Origin: Hankyongella sp964404985
Lineage (GTDB): Bacteria; Pseudomonadota; Alphaproteobacteria; Sphingomonadales; Sphingomonadaceae
Assembly: GCA_964404985.1 (NCBI GenBank)
Contig: CAYOMD010000001.1
Location: 62,001 to 126,000 of the forward strand
Length of the DNA stretch: 64,000 nucleotides
Direction of reading: 5' to 3'
Shown: positions 9,319 through 18,734 of the stretch, piece by piece
How positions within the stretch are numbered: the stretch's first letter is position 1
Layout: each line of letters begins with the position of its first letter
Notes under the pieces: model-generated
What the model saw: only the letters and a program-made list of their open reading frames with translations
Told to the model about the DNA's origin: nothing
Database searches by the model: none
Program-made: the position numbers and the translations under genes

Positions 9319-9405
9319 CCAGTACGCCTATCGCTATGGTCGGGGTCCGCGCAAGCGGCAACCGTCCGGGTTGACTTGGGCGCGCGGGAACAGCATCTCC
9401 ACGCC

Positions 9406-11265
9406 ATGAGCAAGCCGACCAACGCAGCCGACGAGTTTCGCCAGGTTCTGGCCGCGACGGCGCGTGCGGTGGGCCACGACGACAGCTTTGATGTCGTCTA
9501 CACCACCGACCGGCCGGGTGCATTCGGCCCACAGGTGCGGGTGCCGCAGCCGTTGCGGGCGCTCCCTGCCACTCAGGCTGCCGAACTGCGCGGCTGGTGC
9601 GATGCCGCGGCCCTGCGCCGCCGCCACCACGATCCGCAGACGCACGCGCGCGGTCTGCCCCAGTCCCCGGAGGGGCGCGAGATTTACGAGGCCGCCGAGC
9701 AGGCCCGTGTCGAGGCGCTGGGTGCCCGCGATATGGCGGGTGCTGCCATCAACCTCACCGCCATGGTCGACTCGCGCTGCAAGCTGGACCCGATCGCCCG
9801 GGCGCGCACGGCCCCGGAAGTGCCGCTTGGCACAGCGCTCAGCCTCATCATCCGCGAGCGCCTGCAGAGCGCTGCGACACCCGACGTGGCGCGGAACGGC
9901 CTCGCGCTGGTGCGGGAGGATATCGAGGGCAAGGCAGCCCTCAGCCTGGATGCACTCGCCAGTGTCATCGACGATCAGGCCGCGTTTGCCAGCCGCCTGC
10001 GTTCCGTGATCGAGGACCTGGGCTACGGCGATCCGAAACCGCCGGAGGCCGACCAGGACGATACCAGCGAGCAGGAGGAGGCAGACCAGGACGACGCGCC
10101 GAACGATGAGCCGGGCGACGACGACGCCGAAGGGTCGGATGCCAGCCGCAACCAGGATTCCGATGCGTCTGCCCCGCCGGATGACGCGACGATCAGCGAG
10201 GTCGCCGAAATGGAGACCGACATGGTCTCGGACCCGGAAGCTGGAGACGACGGCATTGAAGGCATGACCCCCTGGCGTCCGAATACGCCGCCCGGCGACT
10301 ACAAGCGTGGCGAGGACTACAAGCCGTATACGACCCGGCATGACGAGATCGTCCATGCCGACGAGCTGTGCGATATCGATGAGCTGGAGCGGCTGCGCGC
10401 CTATCTCGACCAGCAGCTTCTGCATCTTCAGGGGGTAGTCACCAAGCTCGCCAACCGGCTGCAGCGCCGTCTGATGGCGCAGCAGAACCGGTCCTGGGAA
10501 TTCGACCTGGAGGAGGGCATTCTCGATACCGCCCGCCTCAGCCGGATTGTCGCCAACCCGCTGCATCCGCTGTCGTTCAAGCACGAGCGCGAGACCGATT
10601 TCCGCGACACGGTCGTCACCCTGCTTATCGACAATAGCGGCTCGATGCGCGGCCGGCCGATTTCGATTGCAGCGATCTGTGCGGACGTGCTGGCGCGCAC
10701 GCTGGAGCGCTGCAGCGTGAAGGTCGAAATCCTGGGCTTCACGACCCGCGCCTGGAAAGGCGGCAAGTCCCGCGAGGCATGGCTTGAGAATGGCCGCCCG
10801 GCGCATCCCGGTCGTCTCAATGACCTGCGCCACATCATCTACAAGGCTGCCGATGCCCCATGGCGGCGTGCGCGGCGCAACCTGGGCCTTATGATGCGTG
10901 AAGGGCTGCTGAAGGAGAACATCGACGGCGAGGCGCTGATGTGGGCGCACGGGCGGCTGATGGCGCGGCAGGAAGACCGCCGTATCCTCATGGTGATCTC
11001 GGATGGCGCACCGGTCGACGACTCAACGCTGTCGGTCAACAGCGGCAACTATCTGGAGCGGCATCTGCGCCAGGTCATCGACTGGATCGAGACGAAGTCG
11101 CCGGTCGAGCTGATCGCCATCGGCATCGGTCACGACGTCACCCGCTATTACAGCCGCGCCGTCACCATCATGGATGCCGAGCAACTGGGGGGCGCGATGA
11201 CGGACCAGCTGGCGACCCTGTTCGAGACAGATCGGCGCGCCGGCCCGCGTGGCCGCAGGCGATGA
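9406..11265 (+). CDS. cobT: Aerobic cobaltochelatase subunit CobT
   Basis: 619 residues. An N-terminal alpha-helical region is followed by a strongly acidic linker (residues about 205-285, runs of Asp/Glu) and a C-terminal von Willebrand A domain. The MIDAS motif DNSGSMRG starts near residue 409. CobT partners the AAA+ protein CobS and the large CobN to insert cobalt into hydrogenobyrinic acid diamide. Neither partner is in the window. The start at 9406 is the natural one; upstream in-frame sequence runs through the divergent btuF. The next gene overlaps by four bases. Confidence 0.94.
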   Translation: MSKPTNAADEFRQVLAATARAVGHDDSFDVVYTTDRPGAFGPQVRVPQPLRALPATQAAELRGWCDAAALRRRHHDPQTHARGLPQSPEGREIYEAAEQARVEALGARDMAGAAINLTAMVDSRCKLDPIARARTAPEVPLGTALSLIIRERLQSAATPDVARNGLALVREDIEGKAALSLDALASVIDDQAAFASRLRSVIEDLGYGDPKPPEADQDDTSEQEEADQDDAPNDEPGDDDAEGSDASRNQDSDASAPPDDATISEVAEMETDMVSDPEAGDDGIEGMTPWRPNTPPGDYKRGEDYKPYTTRHDEIVHADELCDIDELERLRAYLDQQLLHLQGVVTKLANRLQRRLMAQQNRSWEFDLEEGILDTARLSRIVANPLHPLSFKHERETDFRDTVVTLLIDNSGSMRGRPISIAAICADVLARTLERCSVKVEILGFTTRAWKGGKSREAWLENGRPAHPGRLNDLRHIIYKAADAPWRRARRNLGLMMREGLLKENIDGEALMWAHGRLMARQEDRRILMVISDGAPVDDSTLSVNSGNYLERHLRQVIDWIETKSPVELIAIGIGHDVTRYYSRAVTIMDAEQLGGAMTDQLATLFETDRRAGPRGRRR

Positions 11266-12263
11266 GGCGGCGCTGGCGTCTCGCGGTGTCCCTGGCGCTA
11301 GTGTTGGCGGCTGGATCGGTACGCTCCAGCGTGCCGCCAGTTGACCCGGACTTGCCGGCGGGCGTCAAGCGGCTGGTTGTGACCGCCGTCCCGCTCGAGG
11401 AGCCACCCGGCAAGCGCGGCGCGCTCGACTATCTGGGCGGCTATGTCCTGAGCGCTGACAGCCCGGATTTCGGCGGCCTGTCCGGTTTGCAGGTTCTGCC
11501 GGATGGCGCGCTGCTGATGGTCAGCGATGTCGCGCATTGGGTCTGGCTGAAGACGCTCCGCGCCGCAGACGGTCGCATCACCGGGTTTCGCGAGGGACTG
11601 ATTGCGCCGATCCTTGATGGGCAGGGGCAAAAACTCTCCAAGAAGACCGGCGATGCCGAGGCGCTCAGCCTGGCTCAGGGCGCTGCCTGGGTCGCCTACG
11701 AGGGGGACACCCGGATCGAGCGCTTCGACGCGCCGTTCGCGACAGACCCCGCGCGGGCGATGGCCGCCCGGCCGCTTGAGCGGGTATCGCTGGCGGCACT
11801 CGGCCCGGTGCCGGAGAACGGCGGCCCGGAGGCGATGACGCACCTGCCCGGTGGCGGGATGCTCGTGATCTCGGAGGAGGGGAAGGGACCGGGCGGTGGC
11901 GCTGCGGCACTCCTGCGGGTGCAGGGCCAGCCGGACCTGCGGTTCGGGGTACTCACCAGCCAGGACTTCAAACCGACGGACATCGCTGTGCTGAGCGCGG
12001 GCCGCCTGCTGCTGCTCACCCGCCGCTATGTTCCGCTGGTTGGCGTCTCGGTCGAGATCAGCCGGCTTGATCTCGCTGAAATCCGCGCCGATGCGAGCGT
12101 CCGTCCCGTCGTACTGGCACGGCTGGAGACGCCGTTTCCGGTCGACAACATGGAGGCGATCAGTACCGAGCAGACCGGCGGTCGCACCGTTATCACCCTG
12201 GTGGCAGACGACAACTTCAATCCGCTGCAAAGAACCCTGCTGATGCAATTTGCTATCAAATGA
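11262..12263 (+). CDS. Secreted esterase-like/phytase-like beta-propeller protein
   Basis: 333 residues with a signal peptide (hydrophobic LAVSLALVLAAGS after MRRRWR). The body resembles the 'esterase-like activity of phytase' family: FGGLSGLQVLPDGALLMVSD near residues 65-85, GPENGGPEAMTHLPGGGMLVISEE and a closing NMEAIS...LVADDNFNPLQRTLLMQF. It starts inside the cobT stop (ATGA). A cobT-linked member of this family is common in sphingomonads, as far as I recall. The biochemical role is unknown. Confidence 0.82.
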   Translation: MRRRWRLAVSLALVLAAGSVRSSVPPVDPDLPAGVKRLVVTAVPLEEPPGKRGALDYLGGYVLSADSPDFGGLSGLQVLPDGALLMVSDVAHWVWLKTLRAADGRITGFREGLIAPILDGQGQKLSKKTGDAEALSLAQGAAWVAYEGDTRIERFDAPFATDPARAMAARPLERVSLAALGPVPENGGPEAMTHLPGGGMLVISEEGKGPGGGAAALLRVQGQPDLRFGVLTSQDFKPTDIAVLSAGRLLLLTRRYVPLVGVSVEISRLDLAEIRADASVRPVVLARLETPFPVDNMEAISTEQTGGRTVITLVADDNFNPLQRTLLMQFAIK

Positions 12264-12359
12264 AACGGGTTTTTTGTTTGATTTATTCGTATACGCGTTG
12301 AACCGTGCGCCGATGTGGCGCTATGTCGCGCGGTTGCCACAGTCCAAGGATGGATGCCC

Positions 12360-13823
12360 ATGACTCTCGCCCAGCCGACTGCCATTGTTCTGTTCGGCGC
12401 GACCGGCGACCTGGCCCAGCGCATGTTGTTCCCCTCGCTCTATCACCTGTGCCGGGAGGATCTGGTCACCGCCGGACTGATGATCGTCGGTGCTGCGCGC
12501 AGTGCCTTGAGCGAGGACGCGTTCCGCGAGCAGGTCGGCCAGTCGCTGAAAAGCTACATCCCGGCGGAGCATTACCACGAGGATGCAGCCCAGCGGTTCC
12601 TGCGCCGCCTGCGCTATCAGGCGGTCGATGCGGACAACCCTCAGAGTTTCAAGGATCTTGCCGGGTTGCTCGCGCTCGGGCCGGACGCGGCGGCCTCCTA
12701 TTACATCTCGACCTCGCCCAAGCTCTACGCCGCAATTGTCGAGAACCTGCGCGCCGCCGGGCTGGTCGGTTCGGCATCGCGCGTCGTACTGGAAAAGCCG
12801 ATCGGCCAAAGTCTGGTGTCCAGCCGCGCGATCAATGATGCAGTCGGGGCCGTGTTTGCAGAAGAACAGATTTTCCGCATCGACCACTATCTCGGCAAGG
12901 AGACGGTGCAGAACCTGCTGGCGCTGCGGTTCGGCAATTCCCTGTTCGAGCCGCTGTGGAACGCCGGCGGCATCGAGCAGGTGCAGATCACGGTGTCGGA
13001 GACGGTCGGGCTGGAAGGCCGCGCTGCCTATTACGACGGGGTCGGTGCACTGCGCGACATGGTGCAGAACCACATGCTGCAACTGCTGGCGCTGGTCGCA
13101 ATGGAGCCGCCATCCAGCCTCAACCCGCAGGCGGTTCGCAACGAGAAGATCAAGGTGCTGAGCTCGCTCCGGCCGATCACGCCGCAGATGGTCGAGCAAC
13201 TGACGGTCAGCGGCCAGTATCTGGAAGGTGCCATCGGCGGCAAGCCGGTCAAGGGCTATCTGGAGGAGCTTGGTGCACCCTCCGACACCGAGACCTTCGT
13301 GGCGCTGCGTGCGGACATCGACAACTGGCGCTGGGCCGGTGTTCCCTTTTACCTGCGCACCGGCAAGCGGATGCCGACCCGCTATTCCGAGATCATCATC
13401 CAGTTCCGCAGTGTGCCGCACTCGATCTTCAAGTCGCAGGGCGGCGTGCTGTCCTCGAACAAGCTGATCATCCGCCTGCAGCCGGAGGAGAACATCCGCC
13501 TGCTGGTCATGGCCAAGGAACCGGGCCTGGAGCGGGACGGCCTGCGCCTGCGGCAAGTGCCGCTCGACCTGAGCCTCACCACGGCTTTTGCCGGTTTGCG
13601 GCGCCGTATCGCCTACGAGCGGCTGATGCTGGATATCTTGAGCGGCAGCCAGACCCTGTTCGTGCGCCGCGACGAGGTGGAGGCAGCCTGGAGCTGGATC
13701 GACAGCATCCTGAGCGGCTGGCGCGCCATCGGCATGCAGCCGCGCAGCTATGCCGCCGGCACCTGGGGGCCGAGTGCTGCCGTCGCGCTGACCGAGCGTC
13801 ATGGGCATAGTTGGCATGAATAG
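12360..13823 (+). CDS. zwf: Glucose-6-phosphate 1-dehydrogenase
   Basis: 487-residue Zwf that oxidises glucose 6-phosphate to 6-phosphogluconolactone. It has the nucleotide loop GATGDLAQR at the N-terminus and the active-site RIDHYLGKE. The ATG at 12360 has AAGGA (12346-12350) nine bases upstream, better placed than the ATG at 12354. It heads the zwf-pgl-edd-glk-eda run, the Entner-Doudoroff route. The 96-base gap upstream contains an AT-rich stretch and the palindrome CGTATACG at 12288-12295, a possible regulatory site. Confidence 0.97.
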   Translation: MTLAQPTAIVLFGATGDLAQRMLFPSLYHLCREDLVTAGLMIVGAARSALSEDAFREQVGQSLKSYIPAEHYHEDAAQRFLRRLRYQAVDADNPQSFKDLAGLLALGPDAAASYYISTSPKLYAAIVENLRAAGLVGSASRVVLEKPIGQSLVSSRAINDAVGAVFAEEQIFRIDHYLGKETVQNLLALRFGNSLFEPLWNAGGIEQVQITVSETVGLEGRAAYYDGVGALRDMVQNHMLQLLALVAMEPPSSLNPQAVRNEKIKVLSSLRPITPQMVEQLTVSGQYLEGAIGGKPVKGYLEELGAPSDTETFVALRADIDNWRWAGVPFYLRTGKRMPTRYSEIIIQFRSVPHSIFKSQGGVLSSNKLIIRLQPEENIRLLVMAKEPGLERDGLRLRQVPLDLSLTTAFAGLRRRIAYERLMLDILSGSQTLFVRRDEVEAAWSWIDSILSGWRAIGMQPRSYAAGTWGPSAAVALTERHGHSWHE

Positions 13824-14520
13824 CGCGCCCGCTTGGCACATCGCCCCCAGCCGCGAGCAGCTGGTGGTTGCCGTCGCAGATGTGGTTGCGCAGGCAATAA
13901 CGGATGCGGTCACGGCGCGTGGTGTGGCCAGCATTGCCATCCCCGGCGGCTCGACGCCCGGGGGCGTTTTTGCAGAGCTCTCGGGTCGTGCGCTGCCCTG
14001 GGCAAAGACCCGGCTAGTATTGGGGGATGACCGCTGGGTTGCCGCCGACCATCCGGCCAGCAACCTCGGCATGATCCGCAGCATCCTGCTCGATGGTTCG
14101 GCCGGGGTGGCGCAGCTTGTCCCGATGGTCGAGACGCCGACTACTCTCAGCGCCGATGCCGATGCCGCTGATGCGCGCCTGCGTGCCCTCGACTGGCCGC
14201 TCGATCTCGTGTGGCTCGGGGTCGGGGCCGATGGGCACACGGCGTCCCTGTTTCCTGGCGCGGACTATGCCGCTGCCATAGACCCGGCCAATCCCCGCCG
14301 CGCTATGGCGGTGACGCCGGCAGAGCTGCCGCCAGAGGCACCATTCCCCCGCCTGACCATGCCGCTTTCCGCCCTGACTGCGAGCCGTGCGTTGATCCTG
14401 GTGGCAACCGGCGCTGACAAGCGCACAGTGCTGGAGGAGGCCCTGCGTGACGGCACCTATCCCGTGGGGCAGCTTGTGGCGGCTGCACGATGCCCGGTCG
14501 CGATCCACTGGGCGGCCTGA
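13816..14520 (+). CDS. pgl: 6-phosphogluconolactonase
   Basis: About 234 residues of the DevB/Pgl family, which hydrolyses 6-phosphogluconolactone. Landmarks are IPGGSTPGGVF, LVLGDDRWV and the GVGADGHTASLFPG motif. It overlaps the end of zwf: the ATG at 13816 gives an eight-base overlap, while the in-frame ATG at 13801 gives a longer one. Neither has a clear ribosome site, so translation is probably coupled to zwf. Confidence 0.94.
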   Translation: MNSAPAWHIAPSREQLVVAVADVVAQAITDAVTARGVASIAIPGGSTPGGVFAELSGRALPWAKTRLVLGDDRWVAADHPASNLGMIRSILLDGSAGVAQLVPMVETPTTLSADADAADARLRALDWPLDLVWLGVGADGHTASLFPGADYAAAIDPANPRRAMAVTPAELPPEAPFPRLTMPLSALTASRALILVATGADKRTVLEEALRDGTYPVGQLVAAARCPVAIHWAA

Positions 14521-14547
14521 GCTGGAAGGCCTGACAAGGAGACGGAG

Positions 14548-16377
14548 ATGACCCTGCACCCGAAGGTAGCTGAAGTGACGGAACGCCTGGTCCAGCGCAG
14601 CCGGGCCAGCCGCACCGCCTATCTCGAACGCATGAACCGGCAACGCGAGGGCGGCATTAACCGTGCGACCATGTCCTGCGGCAATCTCGCTCACGGCTTT
14701 GCCGCCATGGAAGGCGACAAGGATGCCATCAAGCATAGCCGCGGGCCGAATATCGGCATCGTGACGGCCTATAACGATATGCTGTCCGCGCATCAGCCGT
14801 TCGCGCGCTACCCGGAAGTAATCAAAGTCGCGCTGCGCGAAGTGGGCGCGACCGGCCAGGTGGCCGGCGGCGTGCCGGCGATGTGCGACGGCGTGACCCA
14901 GGGGCAGGCGGGTATGGAACTCTCCCTGTTCAGCCGGGACGTGATCGCCATGAGCACCGCGATTGCGCTCAGCCACGCGATGTTCGACGGGGTGCTGTGC
15001 CTTGGCGTTTGTGACAAGATCGTGCCCGGCCTGCTGATCGGAGCGCTGTCCTTCGGCCACCTGCCGGTCGTGTTCGTGCCGGCCGGGCCAATGCCCTCGG
15101 GCCTCGCCAACAAGGAGAAGGCGCGGGTGCGCCAGCTCTATGCCGAGGGCAAGGCAACACGGGACGACCTGCTGGAGGCGGAGAGTCACTCCTACCACAG
15201 CCCCGGCACCTGCACCTTCTACGGCACCGCCAACACCAACCAGATGATGATGGAGATGATGGGCCTGCATGTGCCGGGCAGTGCGTTCGTCAACCCGAAC
15301 ACACCGCTGCGCGACCAGTTGACCCGCCATGCCGCGCAGCAGGTGACGCGGATCACGTCCAGAACCGACACCTACAGGCCGCTGGCACGGACCATCGATG
15401 AAAAGGCGATCGTCAACGCCGTGGTCGGCCTGCTGGCGACCGGCGGCTCGACCAACCATGTGCTACACCTGCCGGCCATTGCCCGCGCAGCCGGCATCCT
15501 GTTGAACTGGGACGACATGGATGCGCTGTCCGATGTTGTGCCGCTCCTCTGCCACATCTACCCGAACGGCCAGGCGGACGTGAACCACTTCCATGCCGCA
15601 GGCGGTCTTGGCTTCGTGGTGCGCGAGCTGCTGGGAGCCGGGCTGCTGCACCCGGATATCGCGACCGTGAACGGCACGGACCTTGGGGCGTATGCGGCTG
15701 AACCCGGACTGAAGGCCGGTGCGCTGGGCTGGACGGATGCGCCTGCCGCAAGCCTGGACGAGAGTATCGTGCGTCCGGTTGCCAGCCCGTTCCGGGCCGA
15801 CGGCGGCATGCGGCTGGTCCAGGGCAATCTGGGGCGTGGCACCATCAAGACCTCCGCAGTGGAGGAAAGTCGCTGGACCATCGAGGCGCCAGCGCGGATT
15901 TTCCACACGCAGGAAGCTGTGCAGGCGGCGTTCAAGGCCGGCGAGCTTGACCGCGACGTGGTGGTGGTGGTGCGCTTTCAGGGCCCACGTGCCACTGGCA
16001 TGCCCGAGCTGCACAAGCTGACGCCTGCGCTCGGTGTGTTGCAGGATCGCGGGTTCAGGGTGGCGCTGGTCACGGATGGGCGCATGTCCGGCGCGTCCGG
16101 CAAGGTGCCGGCGGCGATCCACGTCTCCCCGGAAGCGCTGGGCGGTGGCCCATTGGCAAAACTGCGTGACGGCGACATCGTCCGCGTGTGTGCCCGTACC
16201 GGCGCGCTGGAGGCGCTGGTGGCTGCTGACGAATGGGCAAGCCGGGCAGCCGCGACAGCCGAGCTTGGCGGGTATCACGAAGGCATGGGGCGCGAATTAT
16301 TCGCCATGATGCGGGTTCATGCCGGCCCGGCTGAGGCCGGGGGGTCCGCCATGCTGGAGGCGATGGAGTCAGAATGA
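14548..16377 (+). CDS. edd: Phosphogluconate dehydratase
   Basis: 609-residue IlvD/Edd family enzyme with an Fe-S cluster. It dehydrates 6-phosphogluconate to 2-keto-3-deoxy-6-phosphogluconate, the defining Entner-Doudoroff step. Motifs include TAYNDMLSAHQPF, VPAMCDGVTQGQ, CDKIVPG and GTCTFYGTANTNQMM; their cysteines are the expected cluster ligands. AAGGAG sits directly ahead of the ATG. The last four bases overlap glk. Confidence 0.97.
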   Translation: MTLHPKVAEVTERLVQRSRASRTAYLERMNRQREGGINRATMSCGNLAHGFAAMEGDKDAIKHSRGPNIGIVTAYNDMLSAHQPFARYPEVIKVALREVGATGQVAGGVPAMCDGVTQGQAGMELSLFSRDVIAMSTAIALSHAMFDGVLCLGVCDKIVPGLLIGALSFGHLPVVFVPAGPMPSGLANKEKARVRQLYAEGKATRDDLLEAESHSYHSPGTCTFYGTANTNQMMMEMMGLHVPGSAFVNPNTPLRDQLTRHAAQQVTRITSRTDTYRPLARTIDEKAIVNAVVGLLATGGSTNHVLHLPAIARAAGILLNWDDMDALSDVVPLLCHIYPNGQADVNHFHAAGGLGFVVRELLGAGLLHPDIATVNGTDLGAYAAEPGLKAGALGWTDAPAASLDESIVRPVASPFRADGGMRLVQGNLGRGTIKTSAVEESRWTIEAPARIFHTQEAVQAAFKAGELDRDVVVVVRFQGPRATGMPELHKLTPALGVLQDRGFRVALVTDGRMSGASGKVPAAIHVSPEALGGGPLAKLRDGDIVRVCARTGALEALVAADEWASRAAATAELGGYHEGMGRELFAMMRVHAGPAEAGGSAMLEAMESE

Positions 16378-17348
16378 AACAGGCAATCGTCGGCGATATC
16401 GGCGGAACACACGCACGTTTTGCACGGGCAACATGCGATGCGGGCGGGGCACTGACCCTGCATCACGTCGCCAAGCTCAAGACGGCGGATCACACGACGC
16501 TGGAGGCGGCCTACCGGGAGTATGTCGGCACCCTGCCGGAGGCGGCCCCGGACAGGGCCGTAATCGCGGTGGCAACTGCTGTCGGGCAGGATGAAATCCG
16601 CTTCACCAACAATCCCTGGACCTTCCGCCGGTCGCAGATCGCGCAGAATCTGGGGCTGGACAGGGTCGATATTCTCAACGATTTCGGCGCCATCGCGCGC
16701 AGCATTCCCTATGTCGGGGCTGAGCATCTGGTGCCGGTGCGCGATGGTGGCCCGGCCCTGCCGGCCCAGGGGGTCATCAGCGTTGTCGGGCCGGGCACGG
16801 GCCTCGGTGTGGCGATGCTGGTGCGCCAGCCGGACCGGGATATCGTGATCGAGACCGAAGGCGGCCACGTCGGCTTCGCCCCGTTTGACCGCGTGGAGCA
16901 GGAAATCGCCCGGCGGCTGATCGGCCGGTTCCTGCGCGTCTCGGTCGAGCGGCTGATCTCCGGCCCCGGCCTGCTGATGGTCTATGAAGGGCTTGCCGCG
17001 ATTGAGGGGCACGCCATCGTCCCCGTCGATGACCGGACGCTCTGGTCCAAGGCGATCGACGGCAGCGATCCGTTTGCGCGCACAGCGCTGGAGCGGTTCA
17101 GTGCCATGCTGGGCTCGGCACTGGGGGACTATGCGCTGGCACACGGCGCGCAGGCCGTGGTGATAGCCGGCGGGCTGGTGCCGCGCTTTACCGACGTGCT
17201 GAAGTCATCGTCGTTTCTGTCCCGCTTCCAGGCCAAGGGGCGGTTCGAGACCATGATGCAGACCATACCGATTTTCGTGTGCACCCACCCGGACCCGGGC
17301 CTTCTGGGTGCCGCGACCTGCCTGCTGGAAGGATTGGACCATGCTTGA
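16374..17348 (+). CDS. glk: Glucokinase
   Basis: 324-residue bacterial Glk-family kinase that phosphorylates glucose with ATP and so feeds zwf. It opens with the phosphate loop GDIGGTHARFA. Other landmarks are NDFGAIARSI (sugar-contacting Asn-Asp), GPGTGLGVA, TEGGHVGFAP and a C-terminal VIAGGLVPRF. The ATG overlaps the edd stop by four bases and its end overlaps eda by eight, placing it firmly within the Entner-Doudoroff operon. Confidence 0.96.
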   Translation: MKQAIVGDIGGTHARFARATCDAGGALTLHHVAKLKTADHTTLEAAYREYVGTLPEAAPDRAVIAVATAVGQDEIRFTNNPWTFRRSQIAQNLGLDRVDILNDFGAIARSIPYVGAEHLVPVRDGGPALPAQGVISVVGPGTGLGVAMLVRQPDRDIVIETEGGHVGFAPFDRVEQEIARRLIGRFLRVSVERLISGPGLLMVYEGLAAIEGHAIVPVDDRTLWSKAIDGSDPFARTALERFSAMLGSALGDYALAHGAQAVVIAGGLVPRFTDVLKSSSFLSRFQAKGRFETMMQTIPIFVCTHPDPGLLGAATCLLEGLDHA

Positions 17349-17961
17349 TCTCGCCCAACTGCTGACCCGTGCCCATGTGCTGCCGGTCCTCACGATTGAC
17401 CGGGTGGACGATGCGCTGCCGCTCACCCGCGCGCTGATCGATGGCGGGCTGACGGCGATCGAAGTCACTTTGCGCACACCGGCGGCACTGGGTGCGATCC
17501 GCGCAATTCGCACCGCCGACCTGCCGATCACGGTCGGGGCCGGCACAGTCCTCACGGGTGCGGACCTGCAGGCAGCCGCAGATGCGGGGGCCACCTTCGC
17601 TGTCAGCCCTGGTGCGACGCCCGAGCTCCTGGCGGCTGGGCGCGCTGCCGGGACCATCCCGCTGATCCCCGGTGTTGCAACCGCATCTGACGTCATGGCG
17701 GCCAAGCTGGCAGGCTATTCGGTCCTGAAATTCTTTCCCGCAGAGGCCATGGGCGGCATCGCGACCCTCAAGGGCTTTGCCGGCCCGTTCGGGGACATCC
17801 GCTTCTGCCCGACCGGCGGCATCGATGCGGCCAAGGCCCCGAGCTACCGGGCGCTGCCGAACGTGCTGTGCGTCGGCGGCTCCTGGATGGTCCCGGGCGA
17901 TGCGATTGCCGCGGGCAACTGGGCGCGCATCACTGACCTGACTCGCGCGGCGCTTGCGTGA
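17341..17961 (+). CDS. eda: 2-keto-3-deoxy-6-phosphogluconate aldolase
   Basis: 206-residue class I aldolase that splits KDPG into pyruvate and glyceraldehyde 3-phosphate. It has VLPVLTIDRVDDA, the catalytic glutamate segment AIEVTLRTPAAL, and the Schiff-base lysine in VLKFFPAEAMGG. The ATG at 17341 lies inside the last codons of glk, so the two are translationally coupled. It completes the pathway whose other genes lie directly upstream. Confidence 0.96.
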   Translation: MLDLAQLLTRAHVLPVLTIDRVDDALPLTRALIDGGLTAIEVTLRTPAALGAIRAIRTADLPITVGAGTVLTGADLQAAADAGATFAVSPGATPELLAAGRAAGTIPLIPGVATASDVMAAKLAGYSVLKFFPAEAMGGIATLKGFAGPFGDIRFCPTGGIDAAKAPSYRALPNVLCVGGSWMVPGDAIAAGNWARITDLTRAALA

Positions 17962-18734
17962 ACTCGGATACAGCACCGTACGCTGAGCATCCGGACGGGC
18001 TGCTGCCGGTCCTGAATATTCTGCCATACCCGTGCGCCATCGATGAAGGTCTGGCGCTCGACAGGCGACTGCTGAACGAGGTGGCAGCAGCGGGGGGGCG
18101 GCGCGCCGGCTTGTGGTCCAGCGAGCCGGCACTCGTCGTCAGCACCCGGGACACTCGCCTGCCGGGCTATGCTGAGGCCGCGGCCTGGGTCGTGCGGACT
18201 TACGACATGCCTGTGGCCGTGCGCGCGACCGGCGGCACGGCAGTCGTGCAAGGGCCGGACGTGCTGACGCTGTCGCTGGCGTTCGAACCCGAGGGGCAGG
18301 ACCTTAACGCAGCCTATGACAGTTTGCGCGCGGTCATCGCGGCAGCACTCTCGACGTTTACGGTTGAACCGGTGCTGGCGGCCGTTGACGACGCCTACTG
18401 CGACGGGGCGCACAACATCGTGGTGGATGGGCGCAAGCTCGCGGGCACGGCCCAGCGGCGCAGGCGTGGCACGCGGCCGGCAGTACTCGTGCATGCGGCC
18501 CTGTCACTCTTCGATGATCTGGTTCGCACCAACGATATCATCAACGGGTTCTACGCTGCAGCCGGTGCACCGACCGCCTACCGCGCCGACGTCTGCACCA
18601 ACCTGCAGAGCGCCACCTACGCGCGCGGGCAGGTGATCGACAGCCAGAGCCTCACCGTGCAGGTGCGCCAGAGTTTTGCACTCGCCGCGCTCGACTGGAT
18701 TTGGGACGCGCCAGTTTCAGGCGAGTTGGGCTGA
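17958..18734 (+). CDS. Lipoate-protein ligase A/B-like acyltransferase
   Basis: 258 residues of the biotin/lipoate protein ligase fold. It has an LplA-like RATGGTAVVQG loop (residues about 91-101) and a downstream DGRKLAGTAQRR block that carries the catalytic-site lysine. Such proteins attach or move lipoyl or octanoyl groups on 2-oxoacid dehydrogenases. The GTG start overlaps the eda stop (GTGA), so it is co-translated with the Entner-Doudoroff operon. Its 3' end overlaps the convergent GntR gene by 18 bases. Ligase or transferase activity cannot be decided here. Confidence 0.78.
   Translation: MNSDTAPYAEHPDGLLPVLNILPYPCAIDEGLALDRRLLNEVAAAGGRRAGLWSSEPALVVSTRDTRLPGYAEAAAWVVRTYDMPVAVRATGGTAVVQGPDVLTLSLAFEPEGQDLNAAYDSLRAVIAAALSTFTVEPVLAAVDDAYCDGAHNIVVDGRKLAGTAQRRRRGTRPAVLVHAALSLFDDLVRTNDIINGFYAAAGAPTAYRADVCTNLQSATYARGQVIDSQSLTVQVRQSFALAALDWIWDAPVSGELG

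Noticed and set aside
9319..9405. Cobalamin riboswitch between btuF and cobT
   Set aside because: The gap is only 87 bases and I see no B12-box-like sequence or long structure.
12321..14240. 639-residue minus-strand open frame across zwf and pgl
   Set aside because: Shadow of the true plus-strand genes.
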